Source: Turbatrix aceti
Taxonomy: Eukaryota; Nematoda; Chromadorea; Rhabditida; Panagrolaimidae
DNA: 64,000 nucleotides
Assembly: GCA_963969345.1 (NCBI GenBank)
Contig: OZ017767.1
Location: forward strand, 2,880,739 to 2,944,738
Direction: 5' to 3'
Below, in pieces: positions 9,718 to 23,150 of this stretch. The notes beneath the pieces are model-generated. The model was not told the DNA's origin. It ran no database searches and saw nothing but the letters and a program-made list of their open reading frames with translations. Both the position numbers and the translations under genes were made by a program. The stretch's first letter is position 1. Every line of letters starts with the position of its first letter.

Positions 9718-11488
9718 AAGTTATATGATTTTGGTTGATTAATAAATTTGTTAGGTGATGTTCTGACCAGTGCTGCAAAAAAATCTTGATGAAATAAGTC
9801 TGGTGTGCGAAGGCTAACATGTATTTAAATTTCTGATTCCTGAAAGGCACATTTCAGGAACCTTTACGTAAAAAAAATTTGTTTTTTTGTTGTTGGTTTT
9901 TTTGTTTCTGTCCTTCGATTGCTTTTATCCTTCCTTTGCTTTTTCCCTCGCCCCTGCTTTTCACCCATCGCACGACTCCCACGGGCATCCAACACATCCG
10001 CCTCGAACCTGATCTCCGGAACCTCCCCTGGAACCGCGCCATTTGCTGCGCAGTTACCAGTCCGGTTCCTCCAATCAGTCGCAAACACTGGTACTCCGTT
10101 AACACAGGCTAACTGCACGGCTGCAGGCGATTATAAGAACCACCTACGAGACGTACAACCCGCGTACACAGAATGCCAGCGAAGGCCAACGTGTTTTCAG
10201 CCCGGTGGTTAGCCGAGAATCTGACGGGCAAGCCATCAGCTTGGTTTTATACCTTCAATCGAACGCAAAAAATAAACGAGACCGTCGTTCTTACAGACCA
10301 CTGAAATGATGTGAGACACCAGACGATAAGAAATGACAAATCGCGTTAAAAAAAATGAATCAATGCTCTTTTTTGCGCATACAAAATATTTCTTCTTTGT
10401 GCAGTCGCAGCCAACCAACCTAACCTTCACTTGGTCAGCCAAAAGAAACGGCGCATAAGTTGGTCAGGGTGGAAAATACATCGTTTTTCAGTTGATTTTT
10501 CGCGAATGGCAAAAAATGCTACCACTTGTACCAAAACACCGTTTTTTGGCCAAAAAAGAAGAGAATGGTTTGCGGCTTTTTGACTGACTGACCAAGTGAA
10601 TGGTTTGGCCAGTGTCGGTTGACCGGTTGCGAGCGTCGCTGCAACTTGCAGGCAGTCACTGTCGGTTGATAGACTTGATCAATTGCAATTTTTCAATTGC
10701 GTATTTTTTCATCATGTTGTCAGACAAATTATTTCGGGATGATTTGGCTTCTTGCATTTGCTTAAAACTGCGTTTAAAGGTTTTACAACTTAAAATAGAA
10801 CTTGCAAAATAAACTGGATATTTCATCTTTTTTTGCTGCACAAATTACTTTTTTAACTGTTGTCGGAAGTATTTCACTTAAAAATCATTGAGTTGTGTTC
10901 TGTGTGTTTTTTGTGCAAAAAAACTGCAATTCGGGATGACAACCGGACCGGACAGGCAGGCAGGCATTCTGGCATACTAAGTCGGCTGACAAGTCGTCGG
11001 ATCACGTCGCATCAAAGTAGCCGACACCTTTTACATGCTGAAAAAATATCACCCCGTCGAGAGTGGTCCTGTTGGCACCGGAACCCGTCGCGTTGTCCCC
11101 CTCTCGTGAGTTTGATCCGAGAGGCAGGCAAGGGACGACGACGACGACAACACACGCGCGCCAGCTGGCCCGGACGGGCACCTGACGACTCTGCCGCGAA
11201 CGAGCGAGTAATATAGAATAGAACAGATTCACCGGGCGGCTTGGCTGGAACTCGGGATAAATGATGTTTTGCCCTGAGGTGTACTCACACACACTCGGCC
11301 AGCTCGCCAGTCGGTCTGCTCGTAGATCCATCCGGAAAGTTCAATCAATTGCTCTCCTTCTTATTCTTCTTTTTATTCATCGCGTCGATACCGGGTTGAA
11401 AGTTTGAGTATAAATTTGATTTGTACTTGTCTTCCACATCAAAATCAAGACTTTCCTCGTCCTGCAATGATCGCCGTGACCAGGTGAC
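9718..11488. other. Intergenic DNA with GC-rich patches
   Basis: Mostly AT-rich. GC-richer patches at about 9960-10240 and 10940-11330 contain short open frames on both strands, but none has a start, splice sites and composition that agree. The second patch lies just upstream of the LAPTM-like gene and includes a GACGACGACGAC run, so it may be its promoter and 5' leader. Confidence 0.25.
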
Positions 11489-14387
11489 ATGATGCCAACA
11501 CCGTCTGTATCCGTCTCCGTCGGCGTCGACTGGCGCGTCGGAGGCAAGCGCATCATCGACAAACTCCCGCCACGAGACAAGTATCGAACGTGCTGCAACT
11601 GCTGTCACATTATTACCGGTACCCTTTTTCTCGGCCTCGTAGAGCTGGTGGCCGTTGCCTTTCTCCTAGTCAGTATCGTACAGCAGCTTCAGTGGAAGCA
11701 CGACGGCGACCGTGCGCCGTGCCTCGCAGCCAAAGCATCTGCCAAAGAGTGAGTTTATCAACTTCTAGAATTTTTTTGGGGTTTCTTAGATTCTTGGGGG
11801 TTCGAAGATTTTCTACTTTGTACGTTCACAAAAAATAACTGATAAGATCTTGAGTTCGTGATCATTTTGAAATCCAAAACCCTGCTTACCTGACTGACAC
11901 ATGTCTGTGTTCCCGGACATAAACATAAATTTCTAAGAGATCAAAATACAAGAAATCAAGCGATCGTAAATAAATACAACGTAACTCGTGCTGTCTTGGC
12001 ATGACCCGTTTTTCGGCTTATGAACACTATTAATTACGCTCTTTTTAATTGTTTCGGTTGCGGAAGTTTCGTAATTAATTGGCTTCATTTGTAAATAAAC
12101 AAATTATCATGGTTGTTTGTGGAATGATGATTTAAAAAATTTTGTGCATTAAAAAACTGACTTTAGTTTTTTCCGTGAAATTTTAAAAAATATTTTTATC
12201 GGTGTGAAAACACATTTTTTAACTGTACGTTTATAAAGTTAAATTTTTTTTGTATTTGTTGGTTAAATTTTTTTCGCATTATTTTTTTTAAACTGTTTCA
12301 AGAAAAACGATTTTAAAAATAAATAAATCATTAGGTTTCAGTTGTTTTGACGTACTTTGAGTTGTTGTGTTTGTTATGTACCTGTCCATTCCTTGTTGGT
12401 GCTTCGCACCAAGCCCACCTCACCTGGCACACCTCACGCCAGACAATTGTGCGTGTGTGTGTGTGTTTTTGCAGAGGTGATCAGATCAGATTACGTTGCA
12501 ACACAATAGTCTTCTATTTTTAACCACCCCCCCCTCCTGGGCAGGCGTTATTTTGATCCAGACAAAACAAATTAATGCCCACATTGCAGGCTGCTCCGTG
12601 ACTGCCTCATTTTCGACTTTCCCCACTTCAACGTCACCCTCGTCGGTGACTACGTCATCGCCCTCTTGATGATCTCAATCTTGCTTTCGGTAAGACATCG
12701 CAAAATGCATGATAGCTTTTTTTGATGACCGTGTTAATTGACTTGATCCGAGAGGCTTCAAAGCCCATTTCCGCAGGTCATTGGATTTTTGATGCGAAAC
12801 AAAAAATTACGACCTGCACCGGGAAGCTGCTTTTTTTATGGATCTCGTGCAAAATTTAGTTTTTTTTTTGTTTTTGCAAGTAAAATGTTTTCTTGCAGAT
12901 TGTATTCATGTTCTTTGGAATCATCACCAAATCCCCGGGATATCTGATCCCGCACATCATTGTCCAAGCGTTCGGGCTCATCTTCAGCCTTGGATATTTT
13001 TTTCTCTACGCCTGGTCTTATTTTCATGGCGATTTGTACATCCACAAACGGCACTTTGAGCTCGAAGCTTTTTATGAGCGAATGTGGCTCGCTTCTATTC
13101 TTCTCGTTTTTGCAGCGTTCCAGTGCTATCTTTTCGTCACGGTCGTCAAGTGCTGTCTGTTTCTTCAGGTTTGATAGAAATTTTTTGTTCGTTCGAAAAT
13201 TATTTTTATTTGTAGACGTTAAACAAGGCAGAACTCCAACGAAAAAGCCAATTTGAAGAAGTCTCAAACCGCGTTCGCCTGGCCAAAGAAAACGGCCTGT
13301 GGCGGAACACTTCGTGGGGCGGCGGCTTTCAGCAGGTAAGCAGGAGGGGGGAAGGGACAACTGGTGGGGTTGACAAAGACAACGGAACTCATTCGGCTCG
13401 TTTGACGTTTGACATGGCTGATCGGCGATTAGGGCATAATTAAGCCGGATTAATCACAGCTGGCAGTTAAACAAGAAAAATTGGGGAACTGCAAACTTTA
13501 AACTGGTGCCGAAATAAATAATTTATCTTTTTTCTTTCTTATCAATATTTTTTTTCAGTACATCGGACAGTATGAAAACGAGGAGAACAAAGCAAAGGAA
13601 AAGGAACAACGCAAAAAAGACCGCCCGGCAGCGAGAGTTCAGTGGGCGTTGCAGAAAAATGAAGAAAAATCGATTTCGCTTTGTCCTTCAACTTCGACTC
13701 CGGAGCCGGATGCGGCTCCCAGGAAACCCCTGCCGGTTGTTGCGCTGGACAAAGAACCGAAAAAACCGGCGCTGAAGGGGAGCAGTCGATCGCCTTCTCG
13801 GCCCCAGCACAAATCTTCTCCGCCTGGCTCCAGCGAGTCTTCCAGAAATCGAACGAGTCCCTCAGGAAAAACTGCAACAGCAGATTCTCGATCACCAACC
13901 AGGCTTCATAAAACAGATAGTGGAGGAACCAGCAGACCACACAGGGTCTCGATATCCATGACCTCACCTGGCCAGGAGACGACGAGGGATTCTTCGTCGT
14001 CGAGTCCTCTCATGAGGAAAAAAAGAATTGGTGCAGGTGGTAGCCCGACGAGGACAGTGATTGTCATGCAATCTGAGCCGTCGGATTCTCCGAAGGCTTC
14101 CCACAAATCTAAGAGAGGCCGGGAAGACTCATATCCGTTCGCCAGCCATACAACGTCTGCCGCGGCGTACGCCTACGACCATCGACCTTCGAGGGACTAC
14201 ATCACGACCGCTGGTCCGAGTCGTAAGTACTACCGGCTTTGAGACGCGCCTGCGAAGTGCAATCCGAATCGTTGCAGCGCCACGAGACAGGTCTCCGGGC
14301 AAGCCAGCAACGTTTGCAGCGACGACACCCGTCAAGAAGGTGTCCATCACTTCCACAAGTCCGCCGACATTCCATGCCGTCTACTGA
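11489..14387 (+). CDS. LAPTM-like four-pass membrane protein with long C-terminal tail (507 aa)
   Basis: Six exons fit by frame and splice sites: 11489-11748, 12590-12689, 12899-13168, 13216-13335, 13559-14222 and 14278-14387. The N-terminal half has four hydrophobic segments. The first follows a CCNCCH cysteine cluster and a TGT motif, the arrangement seen before the first membrane span in lysosomal LAPTM4/5 proteins. The loop between spans one and two is polar, and span three ends in a conserved-looking proline and glycine stretch. After the last span comes an amphipathic charged segment. Exon 5 then adds a long basic, Ser/Pro/Arg-rich, probably disordered tail that vertebrate LAPTMs lack. 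The last intron (14223-14277, 55 bp) is inferred from GTAAGT...TTGCAG; without it the protein would stop at 14242. AATAAA signals follow at about 14417. Likely endosomal/lysosomal membrane by family resemblance. Confidence 0.65.
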
Positions 14388-14614
14388 TATGCGCGCCTCA
14401 TTATGCTTCTTTTCTATAATAAATAATAAATATTTTAACAATAAACACCTATTTTACGTATTATTTATTTTTTATGTGTTTAAACAATGATTTTGGGTCG
14501 TAAGTAGGGTGCATTTAGTAACGATTATTATTACAACAGGAGGAGCAAGCCGTTAGCTGAGACCGGGACAACAAAGGACTTTTGTATGAATTTAGACACT
14601 GTAAAGCGATGGAT

Positions 14615-17600
14615 TCATTGGAAGGCGTAGTATGGCAGGAAGAGGACGACTACGAGGACGAGTCCTGAAGGCAGTTGCGAAGAAGAGGGAGCGTCGTTGT
14701 GTTCGAGTCTGTTGACCAGAAAATCTACGACACCGTCCCCGGATTTGGCGACGGCGACGGATCTTAGCTTCCTTGTTCTGGACACAGGTGTATCGAGAGT
14801 GAGGAAAGTCCTACGACTCGCCGATGAAGACATATTGCTCGCCGGTCCACCGCAAAATGGGTCTGTCCAGACTTCTGCATTTACGCGCCAGCCTTTGTCG
14901 GTCACGACAAACTCATAACACCTTTCCCGGGGCAATTTTGAGTTTGCAGATTTGTGGTAGTGGGGTTCCAGTTTTCGGAGATCGTTGGTGATGGACACCT
15001 GGCCGTCGTAGCCGACCAGGATGTGGATGGCATCCGGTATGGCTGCTGAATCCAGTGCCAGGCGGTCGCGGTCGAAGAGTTGTACGACTAGGCCGGTGTC
15101 TCGGAGAGGAGTTACGTGCCTGGCAGACCGCTTGGGTTGGAACATGACTCGACCGGATACTGTCTGCTGCGCGGGGTACGTCGGAGCTTCAGTGTTGGAA
15201 AGCAAAAGTGCCGCCGGCCATCCGAGAAAAGCGATTCCTGTTCGGGAAACGATCCCCGTTGATAAAAGATCCTGGGACGAAGGAAATACAACGCTGGTCC
15301 AATTTTCCGTATCTACGCTACGCTTTCTTTTTCTGCCTTTTTCAGGAACTCGAGACAGTCTTCGTCGCCAAGAATCGTCAGCATCGAAGAATACTTTTTC
15401 AGTTGTCGCCGCGAGATTGTTCAGACGCTGAAGAGAATCTTCACCTGCGTCGACAAAATCAGTGCCTTCAGCGCGGACGAGGAGGAAAACTTCTGGCTGA
15501 CCGATTCCGAGGAGCCACTCCGCCTGGTCCAGCGAGTGGAGAGCGTCGTTGAGGGCCATGGTCAGCAACACCGGCTGGCGAAGATCTGAGATATAGGACA
15601 TGAGTTTGAACACTCTGGACCAGTCGAGAATATTTTTGGAGGCGTAGTCGGTGGATGGCGTCCAGCCTAGACTGATTGTGGCTTCAGGGAGAAGTTCAGA
15701 AGCGGTCTCGACGAAGATTACCGGGTCGACTGGTCTCTGAAAGTGATTTTTTTGGTAAACTGATTTATTTGTAATGTCAGTGTTTCTGACCTCGCTATAA
15801 TGTCTAGAAGCAAAAGTGTTGGCGTGAATGATGATCGGAGTCGTGAAGTTGTTCCTGACGGTGTGGAGGTGTTGAATGACGGGTCGAACGACGTCCGTTG
15901 ATTTTACACTGATTCGAACGGCTAAACGTAGTAAGATTTTAAAATTTTATTTATTTCATGTATAAAAAGCTGATTAAATAATTAAACTGTCCATGGGTTT
16001 CCAAACGAGATAGAGAATAAATGAAATGAAATGAAATGAAATGGGTTTCCAAAGCCAGCATGAATTATATTTATATTTATTTGTTTGTGTTGGCGTCTAA
16101 TAATCTGTCTCATGTCATGCATCAAATCGTTATTGCCTCTGTTTCACCTGTCCTCCGCGCCATTGTTTGTCGCCCATCGAAATTTGTTTTTTCCACTTCA
16201 GCGAGCTTTTGGCGATCGGCAGCCATCCGGGTGTATCCGGTGGGGTGCATAAGGTCGCGCCAACTCATAAAAAAAATTATTTAAAAAAACTGCTGACTTA
16301 TGGGATTTTTTTGTTAGTTTTTTTTCGGCAGCTCAAAAAAATCCAAAAACAAATATTTACGTTACAATAACCTTAACGTTGCAATAAATGTTAACCTTAA
16401 AACCGATTAAATTAAGGTAGCCCTGGAAAAGGGAAGAGGGGGATAATTGCAGGTTGTTATTGCTGCTGTTGATCGTGTTGTTCTACGAATCCCCCGAGTA
16501 AATGTGCCCATCTCCCGCGCAGAAGGGATCGTTTTCGTTTTATTTGCGCGTGGGCGACTGCATCATGCGATCGGATACGTACTATGTACGCGATCTCGTT
16601 TGCTTCCCTGCGCGCATCACCTGCCCCCCCTCCAGGTGATTGAATGACCACCATGGTAGGTACTAGTATAGATTATGCCAAATTATTCTACCGCACATGC
16701 AAACATGCAAACACAATAAATTTAACATGAACGCATTCCTGTGAGATTTGACGCTTCGGAGTCGGGTAATCTATCATCCGCACGCGCGCACGCAAACTTG
16801 GCACCCCCGAATTTTACAATGCATATAGAAGACAGCCAAGAAGATGACAAACCTTTGTCCGAAGTGTGGATGTCTTTGAGCCACTCCTTGAAAGTCAACG
16901 AATCCGAAAAGCGGGATGAAACACCGGCTGGCGACGCTCTCATGACCGGGATGGCACGATGTTTGTTCTTTTTGGTTCGAAAGAGGAGAACTTCACCCTC
17001 CGAGAGCGCGGAGTGGTCAAAAATGTGATCGGGTGCGGATTGCGTGGCATTGAGCCATTCTTGGAAGGATACTTTTTTCGGCCGGAAGTCCTCTGGGTGA
17101 AGAAGCGGTCTTTTGTTGTCGAAAAGGAGAAAATCTTCTGAAACTGGAGTTTGAATAAATTTCTTAATTCGAATTATAAAAAAACTGGATTAATTTAATT
17201 TGGTTTTGCTAACGTCAAAAATGATTTTTTACACTGAAACATCTTTCTTTTATGTACAACGTGGTATGGATTTGCCGGTTTTCATGTTGTTCAAATTTGT
17301 CTAGGCTCAAATTTCAGCGATGTACATAATTTTGCCGTCATCAATCATCGTCCTCCCCTCCCCTGGGTCCTTTGTCTGCCTGCGCGGTGCCGAGATCGAT
17401 GGCGGACGGTCATAAGTGGGTTGCACAGTAACTACTACCTGTCCAACATGTACCTGGGTCGGTGTTGTGTCCTTATGCCCATTTGAGGTAGTCGATCGAC
17501 AAACTGCGTTCAAGAGGGGGGATGTGATGGATGACCCTCAAGGGATGTTGAACGCTGAACACCGTCCGCTGAACTCATTGTCACGGTGTCAAGATTACTT

Positions 17601-18586
17601 CAACGGAAAGCCACTCTGCCTGTTTTACGGTAGTGCTAATCCGCACTCGACGGCGACCCAAAAGTCAAACAAACTGCACTTTCTCACGCATTTGATGCTA
17701 TTCACCGGCAAATTGGATTAAGACAATTCCGGAACCGTTGAACAATGCCCCTCTCTTTTTGGCCGTCGGCCTGTAAAAGTATAATACAATGCTCCTCTCG
17801 ATGGTCATTTCAATTCGATTGAATCGGACGTTTTGTCACCTTGAAAGCCAGAACCGCGGTGCCTCGGTAGCGATGATGCGCAACCGAAAAGACCCCTGCG
17901 CACGCTTGTTGTTATTAAAAATTATTGTCGCAGGTGTCGGTTCAATGACAACACAAAAGAAAAATGTGCGAAAAAGGATTGCTAGCTAAATTTATGGATG
18001 GAATGCGACAATGTCGATTTTTGACAACAAAATTAACTGGAATAAAACTTGGTTGAAAAACTGAAAAAAATGAATACTTTTTTTTTTTAAATTTTACTAT
18101 GTATAACTGCTTCCCGCATCTTATAATATTTTTTTATTTATTTTAAATTAACTGGAATATAAATTTCCCGCATTTTATTTTTATTATTATTTTTAGCGAT
18201 AATTTTTAAAACTAATAAAAAAATAAAATTATTGTTGATAAAATCTGCCTCGAAGTCTTTGTTTTATTTTTAAAAATCCTCAATAACGCCCAACTGCCAC
18301 ATCTCCACAGCCTAGCCTTCCCTGTCCACCGGAAGGAAGCCCAATTAAGGTACACCCAGCTTTAGCGCACCTTTTTGTCTCTCATTCTCACCCACTCAAT
18401 GGATGAAAGGAGGAAAGAGCAAAATCGTCGCGGTAAATTGCCTTTATACGCATATTAACAAGCCGCTCATGAGGCGAGTCGTGTTCGAACAAAACGAGAC
18501 TCACCTGCTTCGAACGACGGCGCGGAGGTGCTTTCCGCGACGAGGACGCCAACTGCTACCAGCCAAATAGCAGAGAACATGATCAT
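14615..18586 (-). CDS. FAM151/menorin-like (DUF2181) protein (539 aa)
   Basis: Four minus-strand exons join in frame: 18586-18505 (ATG and signal peptide with hydrophobic core FSAIWLVAVGVLVA), 17137-16853, 15921-15791 and 15736-14615. The middle carries hallmarks of the FAM151/menorin family: an EWL motif with DKAVRISVKS (matching the family's KG-KLDFKS region), then PVDPVIF and TISLGWTP. Family members act extracellularly; menorin in nematodes guides dendrite branching. Odd points: exon 2 holds two EWL-type motifs about 45 residues apart (VSFQEWLNAT and LTFKEWLKDI), as if the N-terminal half were duplicated and eroded. The canonical first strand with its HAVNS motif is not visible. The C-terminus ends in a hydrophobic stretch (LVLVVVLFLP) like a GPI-attachment or single membrane anchor. 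Intron 1 is 1367 bp and intron 2 is 931 bp. The family call is firm from the middle segment; catalytic competence is doubtful. Confidence 0.75.
16016..16043. repeat. (ATGAA)n microsatellite
   Basis: About five tandem copies of ATGAA lie in intron 2 of the FAM151-like gene. The words ATGGGTTTCCAAA flank it on both sides (about 15993 and 16041), so the array may have expanded within a small direct duplication. Confidence 0.8.
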
Positions 18587-21500
18587 TGCGCAACCGGGCA
18601 GCTAGGTGGCACCAAGAGTCAGTTGAGAGGTCAAGATGCGGCGGATGCAATGTTCGGGAGGTCGGCAATGGACATTTGGTAAACTGTGCTTGCTGTAAGA
18701 AAGGGAATTTTGGTGATTAAACTGAGCTTGTCAAACAATGTATATCACGGTGAAAAATTAAACTGTGGTCTTCATTGCGAGTAGGAATTGACAAAAAAAG
18801 CAAAAAAAAAGAACAAGGGTCCGGTGACCGATAGATGTCCACTTGTCGTAATTAGCCAAGAACCTCTTCACGCAGCCGACCGCGGGCGGGTGTCATTGCG
18901 ACCTAATTGGCTCGCTTTTTTCAACGCTGCCGTCAAGTGTGGCACCGATTACGCGTTCGTGGATGGCGTTCAAGTGGCACGGATTAGCTCGAATGATGCG
19001 GGCCACGAGGAAGAAAGCGATACGGGATCGCTACAAAAAAAAACAGCCCCGATAGACGAATTTGCGTGTCGTTTCAAAAAAAACTGTTTTGTGGAGTATT
19101 AATAAAAGAGGCATTTTGTGTTTTTTTATAATTTAAAAAAATCCAAAAAATTGTGTAATCAGTTTTTTGAATTTCTGCGCAGCGTTAAGTCTCGTCTCGT
19201 CAAATCGTCTTGGTGTAAATAAATAAATAACTAGCAAGCAGTCCGTATACAAGGCGCAAACGAACACCCCACCACGCCTAGAGGACCACTCACTTTCCGT
19301 CTCTCTTTTTTATGGACTGCCTAACGAACCCTAAAGTGGAAAAAATAAGCCCACTATTTTTTAAACCAAAAACGCACAGGGAAAAGAATCTAATTTTTTA
19401 ACAGCCGCGCAAAATCGCCGTAAAATGCCTGTTTTACTGCGTGGAGATGGGTAAAAGGGTTTTTAGGAGTCCGTGATGGAGTCAGCTATGGAAGTTATAA
19501 AAAACTGTGTTCACATCTAGGAGTATACCAAATAATATTTTTAAATATTAAAATTGGTAAAAAAACTGTTCATTTGCATTGTTTTTAAAAAACATTTTAA
19601 AAATTGATTTTAAAAAATTATTACAAGTTACATATTAAAAAAACTGCTCAATGAACTTCACAACACAATTCTGAATCCAGAAAACACACCACCCAACATT
19701 TGAAAGAAGGGACAAAAATGCCGGAAAAGGAAGCGATCGCTCACGGTCATTCGGCGTCCGTTTGCCGAAGCAGACGAGAGTTTCCCGCATCTAAATTGGG
19801 CAGGAGGAAGACAGCCTGGCTGCGCGGGGTGGTCGTCGGTTGTCGTGGTCATTTGCAATTCTCTGACACACGGGTGGGAGGGGGGAGGGGGCGGATGTCG
19901 CTACCACAAAGTCAACGCCAGTACAGCCGGTTGCTGGTGGGGTGGTCAGCTTCAAGGCTGGCTGGGGCGGGGCAAGATCACTGTAGCTTGGTATAATTTT
20001 AAAAAGTAACGATTTAAAAAAATAAATTCATGTTCAAAAAATTTGGTGTTCAAAAACTGTCTAGAGTTGGCATTTACAAAAATTTGTGTTTTTTATATAT
20101 TTAAAAATTAGAAACTTTGGATTTGATCATGAAATAGCAGCATACAAAGTAGAACTGCTGCAATTTGTAATGTAAAATTTTTTTGTTAACTGAAATTGCG
20201 ATACAAAATCACTCATGTTTTCTTACAAAAAACTGAAGCAAATTCAACGACCTTTTTACTTTTGTAAAACAAAAAAACTGAGCTTAAGACAATCGTTCAC
20301 AATTTTTCAAAATCAATATCCAAAAAACTTTAATATGAAAATATTGCGTGTGCTGGCATCGTGCCTTCTTGGCACGCCAAAAATACAGCCCGGCAGGTCT
20401 GTTTATGTTATGTAACAACTTTTGCCTTGTTTTTCCAGCAAAGAATATTTTCTTCTCTTTTTTGGCACAAATATACAAAACCTGGCCCCGTCTGTAATAT
20501 GTTTTTTCAAACAACAAAAACTGGCATAAAATCAGAGATGAAATAAGATCGCTCGGCAAAAAGATGAGTGACACGCCTTTGTTAATCAAATTTGGTCACT
20601 TGTGGACAAAGTAATGCTCTACGGTAGCTTGCAGAAAGCGATCAAAAAGCCAGTAAAGTGGGGGATCTTGAGGTGCGGTCCGGTGAGGAGAGAGAAAAGG
20701 GGTGGGAGAAGGGATCGGGGTGCTGCAAAATTGTTTGGGTAGACTCTGCGGGGTCGGATCATGTCAAAAAACTGGCTCAACGTTTTTGAACTAAAATTGA
20801 ATACTAAACAAAAATTTTTTAAATTTATTTACAAAAAAATTTTAAACTGGGCACAGTAAGTGCCGCTGCAAAACTGTTTCTTGTTTTTTTTCTAAAATAA
20901 AATTGAAGAATACATATGTAAACAATTTTTAAACTGGCTGCAAAATATACGGCCATTACGGCATAAATATTTAAGTGCAACACAAAAGTATTTGTTTTTT
21001 AATTTTAATGAATAAAAATTTAAAACTTTTATAACTAATATAAAAAATTGTCACACAAAATTGTTCCGTCAGACACAAATAAGCAAATACAGCTGTAATA
21101 ATTTCTTTGAGATAAATTGTTGGAAAGAAAAACTGGTGGTGAATAAGGATTGATTTTACTTAAAAAAATCAAATTGTAGGAAAAACTTTTGTAAATAACT
21201 GTCACACTCGGCATTTTCACACGAAATTGTTCATCCAAACACAAATTAGCAAGTACGGTGCCAGCTTCTTTGTTTTGATTGCGCATGGACAGGCTGACAA
21301 GTGGCCGCCCCGTGCCGACGACCGACTCTTATCGCGGGAAATCGAATTAACGGGATCGCGTGTCGCCTCCACTTCCGCCAAAGCCTCCTTCCCAAAAGTG
21401 GTCCTGGACCAAACTGTGGCGCCAGCTGTTGGACGAACGATAAACCAAAAACCGTCAGATATTTAGCTGCTTGATTAAACGCAACGCTTTATAGTTTATA

Positions 21501-23150
21501 ATAAAAGTTGTACTCCAGGGGTGGCCGAGTGAGTCTTGGCCCTCCGAAGAAGATGCGTCTCGGCATTCCTTCCTTCTTTCCACCCCCAGGAACGCTACAA
21601 GACGACCCCCAGGCAGACCAAAAACGGCAACAGCTGACACACTTTCTCGCGGAGCAACGAGCGAAGGAAACTTCTTCGTCTTCCTTTCTCGTCGCACATT
21701 TACAAATTCTTGGACTGGCCGAATCACAGGGGGGAAGCAAAGCGGGCATTGCAAGTCGTGTGATCTACTTGAAACTTTGAAAAGCACACCCACTTATGCG
21801 CAACTTTGTCGGAGCTTGGTGTCGGCTTCCAACTGGGCGGGTGTAAATGCTAAAACGTTCGTTGCTTGACTTGGGTGGGAGACGGTAGGTAATACTGAGA
21901 TAAGCACAAAACGAATACCTTTAATTTATTTTCAAAATTATTTTTTATTTACAAAACAAATCAAAAACTGATAGCAAAAAAATCTCTCACAAGATATCAA
22001 ATTAACGTTTCAGAAAAAAGGAGAAGAGTGCCAAAACCAAATTTATCACGCCCTAAGGCGTAAGAGCGTGAAGCGACACTTTGCGCCTTCCAAAAGTCAT
22101 CTCTGACAGACAAGAAAACCGGAAGAACACGACATCCGTAAAGTTATGCTACGCCAAAAAAAAACTGTTTTCGGGGTATTCAAATGGTTGAATGTTATGT
22201 GGCATCACAAATCACGGGTTACCGAGAATTTTTTTGGGAGCGTCCACTTTTTTGAATTGGCATCCTGTGCATACAATAAATCGCAAACAGCAGCATTTTT
22301 GAGGGATTAAATAATGCATTAGAGACATTTTTTGACAGATATGGCGCATTAGAGGGGATGAACGCGGTTTGAAAGCTGCCGGGATGCAGCAATGGCAGAA
22401 AAGGGCAGGGCATCGGATTCTGGGATTTTTTATTGCCTTGATGCAAGTTGTAGGTAAAAAAAACTGGTGTATATCATCGATTAGTAAAAATCCTCTTTTT
22501 TTCACGCATTTTACTACAATATTTTTCACCAAAAAAACATTGAAAGAATCGACACAAAAAATGGAGATTCAGCTGTCGTCTTCCTTTTTTTACTGACATA
22601 ACTGCTCCTATTTTCACACCCTTCCCACCTGTTAGGGAAGCGGCAGAGGGGACAATGGACTCAGGCAATTTTAATTGTTCGGTGTGAAAAAAACGGGAGA
22701 AGCCAGAGGAGGTCAACGAAAAATTCGTACACCATTTAGTGCCTCAAAAAAACGTTTTTTGCATCTGTCGAGCACGAAAAGACCAGGCTGCATGCTAATA
22801 AAGGTAATTTCAAGGGAGAGAGAGTGGCTCAGCCGCGCGCAACAATACAAAACACCCGGAGGGATCGCGCGTACCCGCCAATTATCAGTTTTACATGAAT
22901 ACAAAAAATGGAGTCGCTGAATTTTCGAGTTTTACGGTCACCCAACTGGCGGCCCTAAAATGCAGTCAGTAGATGAGTTGGGATTATAAACGCTTCCAAA
23001 TGACGATAACATGCCTGATACTCGGCTGAGATGGCGGGAAAGAGGGGTTTTACAACTTGGCCATAACCTAGGGCCACCACCACCACCACGCATCATTGAC
23101 CGGAAAGTAGTGATGCACTTACCCGGCACGGGAAGATGCTGGTGGCATGA
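18587..23150. other. Long intergenic region, AT-rich with GC islands
   Basis: No gene can be supported. GC-richer islands occur at about 18830-19060, 19700-19980, 21290-21440, 21520-21770 and 22780-22870, with short open frames in both strands. The one at 21508-21780 (+) has a fairly coding-like stretch rich in Gln, Lys and Glu. These may be exons of unseen genes, promoters, or the 5' region of spastin. The interval is notable for about two dozen AAACTG words on the plus strand against about three on the minus strand (see findings). Confidence 0.3.

Noticed and set aside
13542..13967. A 141-codon minus-strand frame opposite LAPTM-like exon 5
   Set aside because: It is a shadow of the plus-strand exon, whose frame continues correctly from the upstream exons.
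21455..21793. Open frames on both strands in a GC island
   Set aside because: Neither has matching start, splice sites and neighbours; left as a possible unseen exon in the intergenic entry.
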